Source of the DNA: CAZAPO01 sp044841755
GTDB taxonomy: Bacteria > Bacteroidota > Bacteroidia > Flavobacteriales > Flavobacteriaceae
Assembly: GCA_044841755.1 (NCBI GenBank)
Contig: JAXOFM010000004.1
Coordinates: 1 to 64,000 of the forward strand
Length of the DNA: 64,000 bases
Direction: 5' to 3'
Positions 1 through 8,059 of the stretch are shown here, piece by piece. How positions within the stretch are numbered: the first letter of the stretch is position 1; each line of letters begins with the position of its first letter. The translations under genes were made by a program, and so were the position numbers. Below the pieces are notes generated by a model. The model saw nothing but the letters and a program-made list of their open reading frames with translations, was not told where the DNA came from and searched no databases.

Positions 1-64
1 AACAGAGAAGTTAAGCCCATTAGCGCCGATGGTACTACACTCGTGGGAGAGTAGGTCGCCGCCT
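1..64 (+). rRNA. rrf: 5S ribosomal RNA, 3' part only
   Basis: The first bases read like the 3' half of a bacterial 5S rRNA: GAAGTTAAGCCC, a GCGCCGATGGTACTAC segment and the closing GGGAGAGTAGGTCGCCGCC. The 5' half lies outside the window. It is therefore the last gene of an rRNA operon whose 16S and 23S genes should lie upstream. A strong terminator follows within a few bases. The exact 3' end is uncertain by a few nucleotides. Confidence 0.95.
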
Positions 65-70
65 TTCTTT

Positions 71-110
71 AAAAAAAACCCTTACTAGACAACTAGTAAG
101 GGTTTTTTCG
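71..110 (+). terminator. Rho-independent terminator of the rRNA operon
   Basis: A perfect stem CCCTTACTAG / CTAGTAAGGG (79-88 with 93-102), extended by A-T pairs, has a four-base loop and is followed by a run of T. It sits directly behind the 5S gene. Confidence 0.93.
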
Positions 111-140
111 TTTTATATTGTAATATATTAACATTTACCA

Positions 141-1790
141 ATGAAAGTTAAACAATTTAGGCAATATTCTATTAGAAAGATTTCTATAAAAATATTGCTG
201 ATATTGTTAATATTATCCATAACTATTAACGTAGCTGTAGAAGCTATTTTAAAAAGTAGAATTAATAACTGGATTCAAAGTAATAATAGTGCATTATACG
301 ATATAAGTTTTGAAAAAATATCAACTGAAATCTTTAGAGGAAATATATCGTTTAATAATGTTATAATTGCTACTAAACCTAATACTGATAGTCTTGCTAA
401 AAAAAATAATTCATTAAGAGCTTCATTTAAAAAGCTTGAACTTGATGGAATAGATATTGCTGATTTATTATTTAGCAATGCTGTTAGTGTGGATAAAATT
501 ATTTTTTATAAATCACAAATTGAAGTTTTATTTGATCCACTAGCCAAAAATAAGGACATAAAAGATAAGAATGTAAAAGACCTAAATAGATTTAATCTTG
601 GCGGCCTTAATCGAATACATATAGGTGAATTTAAATTTGTAAATTTTTCTTACCAGTCATTCTTATTCAATAGTGAAAAAGAAAAACAAAAGGTATTACA
701 TATACCCTCAACAAATTTTTTATTGAGTGGACTAACATTAGAGAATTCAGATAAAGGTTTAAGTATTAAAAACGAGAAAAGTCACTTAGAGATTATGAAA
801 TCATCTATAGTGTTTGACGATCATAATTACCAATTATTGTTTGATAGTGTTAGGTGGGACTTGGAAGAGCAGAGTTTTCATATTGAAAATTTTAAGCTTC
901 GTCCGACTATAAAAGAACAATCCTTAGCAGATAATTATAAATATAGTGAGGATATAATTAATGTAGCCATCGATACCATTGATGTTTTTGATTTTGATTT
1001 TTTGAATTTTTTTAAAAGCCATGAAATGAAAACATCTAAAATCATCTTAACTGGTTTAGACTTATCGATTTATAAGGACAAAAATAAACCCGTAAACAGC
1101 TCGAAGTTGGTTAATTTACCTCATTTAACTTTAAAAAGATTAAAAGCACCAATTCAAATAGACAAATTTCTTCTAAAGGACTCTAAAATTAATATTAAAG
1201 AGCGCATAAAAAGTAAAGATACCACTATGCAGGTATTTATTAACAATATATCCAGTGAGATAAAAAATTTAACAAATAAAAAAGGATATACAAATAATCT
1301 TGAACTATCATTAAAAGGTACCTTGATGGGTACAGCTCCAATTAAACTTATGATGAAAGCTCCTTTATCACAACAAGACAATAATTTGTATTGGGGAGGT
1401 AAAATAGGTGCATTAAATTTTAGAACCCTTGATAAAGTGCTTTACCCTGTCCTAGGTTTAAAAGTGCTTAGTGGAGAATTGATTGAAATTGATTTTAAGG
1501 CTGTAAGTAATAATATTGAATCACGAGGTGAGATGACAATGCTCTATAAAAATTTGCATGCGAGTATATTAAAGTCAAATTCGAATAATGAAAATCATTT
1601 TTTAACCTCAATAGCAAATGGATTAATTCATAAATCCAATCCTAATAAAAGAGGTCATATAAAGACTGTACGTATGTACTACAAAAGGGACCAGAATAAA
1701 GGACTAGGAAATTATATTTGGAAAACTTTACAAAATGGTATAATCAATACTATTACACCGATGAGAAAGCGTGTTAGGAAATTAAAATAA
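141..1790 (+). CDS. AsmA/DUF748-like envelope protein
   Basis: A 549-residue protein with one N-terminal membrane segment (about residues 17-37), followed by a long beta-rich part expected to face the periplasm. The C-terminal third (about 390-490) has the pattern seen in AsmA/DUF748-like proteins: a GTLMGTAP segment, then SGEL followed by a strand ending in SRGEMTMLYKNL. AsmA-type proteins are thought to bridge the inner and outer membranes and influence lipid transport or outer-membrane assembly. That role is inferred here from fold pattern alone. The tail is very basic (MRKRVRKLK). It stands alone behind the rRNA operon and converges with the acyl-CoA dehydrogenase, with 11 bases between the stop codons. 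The ATG at 141 is the only start that keeps the membrane anchor. Confidence 0.7.
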   Translation: MKVKQFRQYSIRKISIKILLILLILSITINVAVEAILKSRINNWIQSNNSALYDISFEKISTEIFRGNISFNNVIIATKPNTDSLAKKNNSLRASFKKLELDGIDIADLLFSNAVSVDKIIFYKSQIEVLFDPLAKNKDIKDKNVKDLNRFNLGGLNRIHIGEFKFVNFSYQSFLFNSEKEKQKVLHIPSTNFLLSGLTLENSDKGLSIKNEKSHLEIMKSSIVFDDHNYQLLFDSVRWDLEEQSFHIENFKLRPTIKEQSLADNYKYSEDIINVAIDTIDVFDFDFLNFFKSHEMKTSKIILTGLDLSIYKDKNKPVNSSKLVNLPHLTLKRLKAPIQIDKFLLKDSKINIKERIKSKDTTMQVFINNISSEIKNLTNKKGYTNNLELSLKGTLMGTAPIKLMMKAPLSQQDNNLYWGGKIGALNFRTLDKVLYPVLGLKVLSGELIEIDFKAVSNNIESRGEMTMLYKNLHASILKSNSNNENHFLTSIANGLIHKSNPNKRGHIKTVRMYYKRDQNKGLGNYIWKTLQNGIINTITPMRKRVRKLK

Positions 1791-1801
1791 GATTACATCA
1801 T

Positions 1802-2944
1802 TTAAGTTTTGATAACAGATCTTGAAATAACAATTTTCTGAATTTCTGATGTGCCTTCATAAATCTGAGTGATTTTCGCATCTCTCATTAAGCGCTCCAC
1901 ATGATACTCTTTTACAAAACCATTACCTCCATGAATCTGTACCGCTTCGACTGTTTGTTCCATTGCTACTTTACTTGCATATAGCTTAGCCATGGCACTA
2001 GACATATCATAATTGTTGCCTTGATCTTTGTCCCAAGCAGATTTCATTACAAGATGTCTGGCTGCTTCAATTTCTGTAGCCATATCTGCAAGTTTAAATG
2101 CTATTGCCTGGTGATTACATATTTCTGTTCCAAAAGCTTTTCTTTCTTTAGAATATTTTAGTGCAAGTTCGTAAGCTCCAGAAGCAATTCCGAGAGCTTG
2201 AGAGGCAATACCAATTCTTCCTCCTGAAAGAGTTTTCATTGCAAACTTAAATCCAAAACCATCTTCACCAATTCTATTTTCTTTAGGTACTTTAACATCG
2301 TTAAACTGAAGAGTATGAGTGTCACTTCCTCTAATACCTAATTTATCCTCCTTAGGTCCTATATCGAAACCTTCCATTCCTTTTTCAATAATGAATGCAT
2401 TGATTCCTCTATGACCTTTTTCTCTATCTGTTTGTGCAATAACTAGATAGACATCAGACCTACCTCCATTTGTAATCCAGTTTTTTGTGCCGTTTAAGAG
2501 ATAATAATCTCCTTTATCTATTGCAGTAGTTCTCTGTGAAGTTGCATCACTTCCTGCTTCAGGTTCACTCAAACAAAATGCACCTAAGTACTCACCTGTT
2601 ACTAATTTTGTGAGATATTTTTGTTTTTGTTCTTCTGAACCGTATTTTTCTATTCCATAACAAACTAGAGAGTTATTTACAGATACAATGACAGAAGCTG
2701 AAGCATCAATTTTTGAAAGCTCCTCCATGATAAGAACATATGAGATCGTATCCATACCACTTCCTCCATATTTAGGATCTACCATGATCCCTAAAAAACC
2801 TAAATCCCCCATTTTTTTTACTAATTCATTTGGGAATGACTGTTTTTCATCACGCTCTATAACTCCAGGAAGTAATTCAGTTTGTGCGAAATCACGAGCT
2901 GCATCGCGTATCATTAAATGCTCTTCGGTTAAACTAAAATCCAT
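1802..2944 (-). CDS. Acyl-CoA dehydrogenase, short/branched-chain type
   Basis: A 380-residue FAD enzyme that oxidises acyl-CoA to trans-2-enoyl-CoA and passes electrons to electron-transfer flavoprotein. The full three-part family layout is present: an N-terminal helical domain from MDFSLTEEH, a middle beta domain with CLSEPEAGSDA and WITNGG, and a C-terminal helical domain. The catalytic Glu is E363 in YEGTSEI. FGTEICNHQAI and the IHGGNGF segment are also typical. The length matches the family. Its substrate (butyryl, isovaleryl or 2-methylbutyryl-CoA) cannot be read from sequence. It is a single-gene unit with its own promoter of the TAnnTTTG type upstream. It takes part in fatty-acid or branched-chain amino-acid breakdown in the cytoplasm. 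Confidence 0.95.
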   Translation of the reverse strand: MDFSLTEEHLMIRDAARDFAQTELLPGVIERDEKQSFPNELVKKMGDLGFLGIMVDPKYGGSGMDTISYVLIMEELSKIDASASVIVSVNNSLVCYGIEKYGSEEQKQKYLTKLVTGEYLGAFCLSEPEAGSDATSQRTTAIDKGDYYLLNGTKNWITNGGRSDVYLVIAQTDREKGHRGINAFIIEKGMEGFDIGPKEDKLGIRGSDTHTLQFNDVKVPKENRIGEDGFGFKFAMKTLSGGRIGIASQALGIASGAYELALKYSKERKAFGTEICNHQAIAFKLADMATEIEAARHLVMKSAWDKDQGNNYDMSSAMAKLYASKVAMEQTVEAVQIHGGNGFVKEYHVERLMRDAKITQIYEGTSEIQKIVISRSVIKT

Positions 2945-2984
2945 GTAACTTTAAAATGTTTAGAAAATTCGTAAAAAATGAATA

Positions 2985-3016
2985 CAAAGATACTTTATAG
3001 ATATTTTATTATCAAT
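2985..3016 (-). promoter_or_regulatory. Promoter of the acyl-CoA dehydrogenase gene
   Basis: On the minus strand TATCTTTG (2992 to 2985) fits the Bacteroidetes -7 consensus TAnnTTTG. An ATTG lies 20 bases upstream (3016 to 3013), where the -33 TTTG is expected. The -7 element is about 40 bases from the start codon. Confidence 0.6.
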
Positions 3017-3039
3017 AAAACTTAATTATTTTTAGTAAT

Positions 3040-4104
3040 ATGAAAAAAAACCGTTTTAATGTTTTAGGGGTAATGTCAGGAACTTCTCTTGATGGAATTG
3101 ATTTATGTTATTCGAGATTTACATATGAGGACAGTTGGGAGTTCGATATCATAAAATGTACAACAATACCTTATTCAAACATTTGGAGGGAGAAATTGTC
3201 TTCAGCGATTATGGCCAGTCAAGATTCACTAAGTAATTTAAATAAAGATTATACTTCATATTTAGGAGAAGTTATTCGAAAATTTATTGAGGACAATCAA
3301 ATTAATGACATTGACGCCGTATGCTCTCATGGTCACACCATTTTTCATGAACCAAATAATGAATATACACTTCAAATAGGGAATTTGGCTGAACTTGCAA
3401 GTATCGTTGGTAATAAGGTAGTTTGTGATTTTAGAGTACAGGACGTTAAGTTGGGAGGACAAGGAGCACCCTTAGTTCCTATTGGAGATAAACTTTTATT
3501 TCATGAGCATGACTTTTGTATAAATTTGGGTGGTTTTGCAAATGTTTCGTTTAAGGAAAATAATAAACGAATTGCCTTTGATATATGTCCAGTTAATATT
3601 GTCTTGAATTATTATGTGAAAAAGATGAATATAATGTTTGACAATAAGGGAGAAATAGCTAAGTCTGGAAAAATTAATCAGAGCTTGTTAGAACAGTTGA
3701 ATGATTTAGAGTTTTATTCCACTAAGCCTCCCAAGTCACTTGGTTTGGAATGGGTGATGGAACATATTTTTCCGTTAATTGAAGAGTATAGATTACCGAC
3801 TTCAGATATACTTAGAACATTCATAGAACATGTTGCTATTCAAATAAACAGATCAACTCAATATAAAAATAAAGCTAGTATTTTGTTTACAGGTGGAGGA
3901 GTATTTAACACCTTTTTAATGGAAAGAATTTCGGCTCACTCAGCTCACAAAGTTGTTGTTCCGGATAACGATATAATAGAATTCAAAGAAGCTTTAATTT
4001 TTGGCCTTTTAGGAGTGCTTAAATTAAGAGATGAAGTTAATTGTTTAAGCAGTGTTACAGGAGCTAAACGAGATCATAGTTCTGGAAACATTTTTATACC
4101 ATAA
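3040..4104 (+). CDS. anmK: Anhydro-N-acetylmuramic acid kinase
   Basis: AnmK hydrolyses and phosphorylates 1,6-anhydro-MurNAc with ATP, giving MurNAc-6-phosphate, in the recycling of peptidoglycan fragments. The signature GVMSGTSLDGID is at residues 10-21. LGGQGAPLVPIGD, NLGGFANVS and the nucleotide-binding TGGGVFN near residue 287 are also family hallmarks. At 354 residues it is slightly shorter than the E. coli enzyme, as is common in Bacteroidetes. It is divergent from the acyl-CoA dehydrogenase gene across a 95-base gap and is a single-gene unit. The cytoplasmic enzyme would supply the cell-wall pathway encoded by the dcw cluster 40 kb away. Confidence 0.95.
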   Translation: MKKNRFNVLGVMSGTSLDGIDLCYSRFTYEDSWEFDIIKCTTIPYSNIWREKLSSAIMASQDSLSNLNKDYTSYLGEVIRKFIEDNQINDIDAVCSHGHTIFHEPNNEYTLQIGNLAELASIVGNKVVCDFRVQDVKLGGQGAPLVPIGDKLLFHEHDFCINLGGFANVSFKENNKRIAFDICPVNIVLNYYVKKMNIMFDNKGEIAKSGKINQSLLEQLNDLEFYSTKPPKSLGLEWVMEHIFPLIEEYRLPTSDILRTFIEHVAIQINRSTQYKNKASILFTGGGVFNTFLMERISAHSAHKVVVPDNDIIEFKEALIFGLLGVLKLRDEVNCLSSVTGAKRDHSSGNIFIP

Positions 4105-4141
4105 ATTTTCAATAATTTAATATTCAACATTTATAGTTTTT

Positions 4142-4149
4142 TATATTTG
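4142..4149 (+). promoter_or_regulatory. -7 promoter element for the amino-acid dehydrogenase gene
   Basis: TATATTTG is an exact match to TAnnTTTG. No good TTTG is seen at the -33 distance. Transcription would start near 4155, about 22 bases before an ATG at 4177 that opens a broken reading frame, and about 110 bases before the start that is actually usable at 4265. Confidence 0.6.
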
Positions 4150-4176
4150 TTACATCAACCTTTAAAAACTTTCATT

Positions 4177-4264
4177 ATGACTCAACTTTAGCTGCACTTA
4201 AAGAAAAAAACCGATCAAAAAGTTAGAATTAAGTAAAATAGTTAAAGAAGATTTCAAGAATACG
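4177..4264 (+). pseudogene. Out-of-frame coding remains in front of the dehydrogenase gene
   Basis: Read in three successive frames this stretch gives a plausible N-terminal helix that runs into the downstream protein: ATG ACT, then STLAALKE (4182-4205), then KTDQKV (4207-4224), then LELSKIVKEDFKNT (4223-4264), which is in frame with the ATG at 4265. No single frame is open from 4177, because TAG, TAG and TAA stops intervene. The run of seven A at 4204-4210 is a likely slip site. Either the N-terminal extension has decayed or the assembled sequence has indels here. Confidence 0.4.
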
Positions 4265-5491
4265 ATGAAAGAATTATTAAGTAAATACGAGAATAAATCA
4301 CCAGAGATAGTTTTTAATTGGAAAGATCCTGAAACTGAAGCTGAAGGATGGACAGTTATTAATTCCCTAAGAGGAGGAGCTGCTGGAGGAGGAACCCGAA
4401 TGCGTAAAGGATTGGATATGAATGAAGTAGTTTCGTTAGCTAAAACTATGGAAGTCAAATTCACGGTTTCTGGTCCAGCAATTGGAGGTGCTAAATCTGG
4501 AATTAATTTCGACCCAAGAGACCCAAGAAAAAAGGGGGTTCTTGAGCGTTGGTATGCAGCCGTATCACCTTTGCTAAAAAGTTACTATGGTACAGGAGGA
4601 GATTTAAATGTGGATGAGATACATGAGGTTATTCCAATTACGGAAGAAGCAGGTGTTTGGCATCCCCAAGAAGGTGTATTTAATGGACATTTTAAGCCAA
4701 CTGAAGCAGATAAAATAAACAGAATAGGTCAATTGCGTCATGGCGTAATTAAGGTGATAGAAGATGAAAAATATTCACCAGATGTAATGCGCAAGTTTAC
4801 AGTGGCAGATATGATAACTGGTTTTGGTGTAGCCGAAGCTGTTAAACATTATTACAATATTTATGGAGGTTCTGTAGAAGGTAAGCGAGCAATTGTACAA
4901 GGGTTTGGTAATGTAGGGGCAGCAGCAGCATATTATTTGGCTCAAATGGGAGCTAAAGTTGTTGGTATTATAGATATTGTTGGAGGTTTAATAAATGAAA
5001 ACGGATTTAGTCTGGAAGAGATTAAAGAACTCTTCTTAGAAAAAACTGGAAATACTTTAGAAAGTGAAGATCTAATTCCGTTTGATGAAATGAACAAACG
5101 CATTTGGTCTCTTGAAACTGAGATTTTTGTTCCATGTGCAGCCTCAAGATTAATTACAAAAGAACAAATAGATTCTTTAATAGATACTGGATTAGAGGTT
5201 ATTTCTTGTGGAGCAAATGTACCATTTGCTGACAAAGAAATTTTCTTTGGACCTATTATGGAATATACCGATAATAAAGTAAGTTTAATACCAGATTTTA
5301 TTTCAAATTGTGGAATGGCCAGAGTTTTTGCTTACTTTATGGAAAGAAGAGTGAAAATGACAGATGAAGCTATTTTTAGTGATACATCTAAAGTTATTAG
5401 AGATGCCATTAAAAAGGTGTACGATCAGCACCATCAAAAAACAGAATTAAGTAAAAACGCATTTCAAATTGCGTTAAGTCAACTAATATAA
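4265..5491 (+). CDS. Glu/Leu/Phe/Val dehydrogenase
   Basis: A 408-residue NAD(P)-dependent amino-acid dehydrogenase. It interconverts an amino acid with its 2-oxo acid and ammonia in the cytoplasm. The N-terminal dimerisation domain has SLRGGAAGGGTRMRKG and the substrate-binding lysine K77 in GGAKSG. TGGDLNVDE follows. The C-terminal Rossmann domain has GFGNVG at 213-218 and SCGANVPF. The subtype (glutamate or branched-chain) is not decided by these motifs. The start at 4265 is the first ATG in this frame and leaves both domains intact. In-frame coding-like sequence continues upstream to 4202 without an ATG, so an ancestral longer N-terminus is possible (see the entry at 4177). NhaD follows after 15 bases, so the two may be co-transcribed. 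Confidence 0.92.
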   Translation: MKELLSKYENKSPEIVFNWKDPETEAEGWTVINSLRGGAAGGGTRMRKGLDMNEVVSLAKTMEVKFTVSGPAIGGAKSGINFDPRDPRKKGVLERWYAAVSPLLKSYYGTGGDLNVDEIHEVIPITEEAGVWHPQEGVFNGHFKPTEADKINRIGQLRHGVIKVIEDEKYSPDVMRKFTVADMITGFGVAEAVKHYYNIYGGSVEGKRAIVQGFGNVGAAAAYYLAQMGAKVVGIIDIVGGLINENGFSLEEIKELFLEKTGNTLESEDLIPFDEMNKRIWSLETEIFVPCAASRLITKEQIDSLIDTGLEVISCGANVPFADKEIFFGPIMEYTDNKVSLIPDFISNCGMARVFAYFMERRVKMTDEAIFSDTSKVIRDAIKKVYDQHHQKTELSKNAFQIALSQLI

Positions 5492-5506
5492 CCAAACTAG
5501 AACCCT

Positions 5507-6898
5507 ATGGAAGCAGCAATCATTATCGTATTTGTGGTAGGCTATTTAGCAATTACCCTCGAACACAGTATTAAAATTGATAAGCTAATTCCAGCTCTGG
5601 TGATGATGGCTATAAGTTGGGCATTAATATCATTAGGTATTGATGATTTTGCCCAATGGTTTGATTCTGGTTCTCATGGACTCGTTGATGGTTTTGATGG
5701 AATGGAGCATTATGGCAAAATGCATCTTATGGAAGAAACACTCCTTCATCATCTTGGAAAAACGGCCGAAATTTTGGTTTTCCTGCTTGGGGCTATGACC
5801 ATTGTCGAGATCATTGATTACTTTGATGGATTTTCAACCATTAAGAGTTTTATTAAGTTCAAGAGCAAAGTAAAAGTGCTTTGGTTTTTCTGTGGTTTAG
5901 CATTTATTTTATCGGCTATAATAGACAACCTAACAGCAACAATTGTATTAATATCTATACTTCAGAAAATTGTTAAAGATAGAGGTATTAGGCTTTGGTA
6001 TGCCGGTTTAATAATTATTGCTGCAAATGCTGGAGGAGCATGGTCACCAATTGGAGATGTTACTACAACTATGCTTTGGATTGGAGATAAGGTAACCACA
6101 GGTAATTTAATTATTTACTTATTTATTCCTTCACTTGTTTGTATGGCAGTACCAACATTAATAGCTTCATTTTTACCTGTATTTAAAGGAGATTTAGAAA
6201 TGGAAGCTGAAATAGAAAAACCAAAAAGTAATTTTAGTTCTACTATGCTTTATCTTGGATTGGCGGCAATTGTTTCGGTACCTGTTTTTAAAGTAGTAAC
6301 CCATTTACCACCTTATGTAGGAATGATGTTAGCACTTGGAGTTGTGGCGATATTTGCAGAAATTTATAGTAATGCGAAGTTTAGTTTAACAGAGATTGAT
6401 CACGCTGAAAGCACAGCTCATGCACATCATAGTCCAGTGCATCATTCTTTATCTAAAATAGAAATGCCAAGTATATTATTCTTCTTAGGAATTTTAATGG
6501 CTGTTGCAGCTCTAGAATCTTTAGGTTTACTGTTTGGATTTGCTTCAAATTTAAAAGAGTCAATGCCAATGCTAGGAACAGAAATGGACGGAACTATGGT
6601 TTCTGATATCGTTGTTCTTTTACTAGGAATTGGGTCTGCTGTAATTGATAATGTACCGTTAGTAGCAGCAAGTTTAGGTATGTTCTCTGAGCCAGTTGAT
6701 GACCAATTATGGCATTTTATTGCATTTTCGGCAGGAACGGGAGGAAGTATGTTAATCATTGGATCTGCTGCTGGTGTAGTAGCGATGGGAATGGAAAAGA
6801 TTGACTTTTTCTGGTATTTAAGAAAGATTTCATGGCTAGCATTTGTTGGATTTTTAGCAGGTTCTCTAGTGTTCTTTGTAACAAGAGCAATTTTCTAA
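5507..6898 (+). CDS. nhaD: Na+/H+ antiporter, NhaD family
   Basis: A 463-residue inner-membrane protein with about 11-12 hydrophobic segments. NhaD antiporters exchange internal sodium for protons and matter for salt and pH tolerance, which suits a marine bacterium. Recognisable family stretches are DNLTATIVL near residue 145, GGAWSPIGDVTTTMLWI near residue 175, and SAVIDNVPLVAAS with TGGSMLIIGSAAG near the C-terminus. A hydrophilic loop near residues 298-312 is unusually rich in histidine (HAESTAHAHHSPVHHS). The gene follows the amino-acid dehydrogenase closely and precedes exbB by 56 bases. Confidence 0.93.
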   Translation: MEAAIIIVFVVGYLAITLEHSIKIDKLIPALVMMAISWALISLGIDDFAQWFDSGSHGLVDGFDGMEHYGKMHLMEETLLHHLGKTAEILVFLLGAMTIVEIIDYFDGFSTIKSFIKFKSKVKVLWFFCGLAFILSAIIDNLTATIVLISILQKIVKDRGIRLWYAGLIIIAANAGGAWSPIGDVTTTMLWIGDKVTTGNLIIYLFIPSLVCMAVPTLIASFLPVFKGDLEMEAEIEKPKSNFSSTMLYLGLAAIVSVPVFKVVTHLPPYVGMMLALGVVAIFAEIYSNAKFSLTEIDHAESTAHAHHSPVHHSLSKIEMPSILFFLGILMAVAALESLGLLFGFASNLKESMPMLGTEMDGTMVSDIVVLLLGIGSAVIDNVPLVAASLGMFSEPVDDQLWHFIAFSAGTGGSMLIIGSAAGVVAMGMEKIDFFWYLRKISWLAFVGFLAGSLVFFVTRAIF

Positions 6899-6954
6899 AT
6901 ACTTTATTATAAAATCTGTCGTTATTATTCAGAATCTAACCCAATAACAATAAC

Positions 6955-7659
6955 ATGTTAAACACAATAATTTTTGCTTCTTTTCAGGAAGGTGCTGAAA
7001 TAGTTACCGATGAAGAATCAGCTGAAAAGACACTATCCATTATTGAACTTATCTCAAGTGGTGGAACCGCTGGACAAGTTATCATCCTACTTTTATTTGT
7101 ACTGCTTTTGGTAGCTAGCTACATTTATTTTGAGCGTTTATTTGCTATTAAGGCTGCTTCAAAAATTGACAACAATTTCATGAATCAAATAAAGGATCAT
7201 GTATCTAATGGTAAAATTGATGCAGCTCAAGTATTATGTGCACAAGTAAATTCACCAGTATCAAGATTAATCAATAAAGGAATTACGAGAATTGGAAAAC
7301 CTCTTGAAGATATAAACACAGCAATTGAAAACGCTGGACGTTTAGAAGTTTACGGACTAGAAAAGAACGTAAGTGTTTTGGCTACCATTTCTGGAGCAGC
7401 TCCAATGATAGGATTTCTTGGAACGGTTATTGGAATGATCTTATCAATATTTGAAATAGCAAACTCAGGAGGTCAAATAGATATTAAACTGTTAGCAGAT
7501 GGTTTATATACAGCAATGACAACAACAGTTGCAGGACTGATAGTTGGTATTATTGGTTATATAGCGTACAACCATTTAGTGGTGAGAACCAATAAAGTTA
7601 TCCATCAAATGGAAGCGCATTCTGTTGAGTTTCTAGATCACTTAAACGAACCAGTTTAG
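6955..7659 (+). CDS. exbB: MotA/TolQ/ExbB proton-channel protein
   Basis: A 234-residue inner-membrane protein with three transmembrane segments: about residues 36-54, 140-165 and 180-205. The last two hold the conserved core, with SGAAPMIGFLGTVIGMI and LYTAMTTTVAGLIVGI. ExbB/TolQ forms a pentameric channel with ExbD/TolR and uses the proton gradient to drive TonB or TolA. The gene is followed 1 base later by an exbD-like gene and then a tonB-like gene, so a TonB-type energising operon is the best reading. Such systems power outer-membrane SusC/TonB-dependent receptors in Bacteroidetes. Confidence 0.93.
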   Translation: MLNTIIFASFQEGAEIVTDEESAEKTLSIIELISSGGTAGQVIILLLFVLLLVASYIYFERLFAIKAASKIDNNFMNQIKDHVSNGKIDAAQVLCAQVNSPVSRLINKGITRIGKPLEDINTAIENAGRLEVYGLEKNVSVLATISGAAPMIGFLGTVIGMILSIFEIANSGGQIDIKLLADGLYTAMTTTVAGLIVGIIGYIAYNHLVVRTNKVIHQMEAHSVEFLDHLNEPV

Positions 7660-7660
7660 T

Positions 7661-8053
7661 ATGGATTTTAGAGGAAGAAATAGAGTTACACCAGAATTCA
7701 ATATGTCATCAATGACAGATATTGTATTCTTGTTATTGATATTCTTCATGTTAGCCTCAACCTTGGTAACTACCAATGCTATTGATATTTTGCTTCCTAA
7801 AGCAAGTGGAAAAACAGAGAATAAAAGATCAGTTTCTGTGAGTATCAATAAAGACTTAACATATTATATAGACCAAAAAGTTGTTGGTGAAAGTGTATTG
7901 GAGAGCAGATTGATTTCAGAATTATCAGACCAAGAAACTCCTACAATTGTTCTTAGAGCAGAAAAATCTGTTCCGGTTGACAATGTGGTAAAAGTAATGG
8001 ATATAGCTAACAGAAATAAATTCAAAGTGATTTTAGCAGTTAGGCCAAAATAG
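7661..8053 (+). CDS. exbD: ExbD/TolR biopolymer-transport protein
   Basis: A 130-residue protein with a short cytoplasmic N-terminus, one membrane helix (about 17-37) and a periplasmic domain. The conserved Asp of the family that carries protons is in the SMTDIVFLLLIFFM segment (D20). The periplasmic part ends in a typical VVKVMDIANRNKFKVILAVRPK-like strand-helix-strand. Spacing is 1 base from exbB and 6 bases to the tonB-like gene, so translation is probably coupled. It acts with ExbB in the inner membrane to convert proton flow into motion of TonB. Confidence 0.93.
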   Translation: MDFRGRNRVTPEFNMSSMTDIVFLLLIFFMLASTLVTTNAIDILLPKASGKTENKRSVSVSINKDLTYYIDQKVVGESVLESRLISELSDQETPTIVLRAEKSVPVDNVVKVMDIANRNKFKVILAVRPK

Positions 8054-8059
8054 AATTGT

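Noticed and set aside
4177..4264. Programmed frameshift in the dehydrogenase gene
   Set aside because: Three frame changes within 88 bases, one directly after the start, do not fit known programmed frameshifting. Decay or sequence error explains it better.
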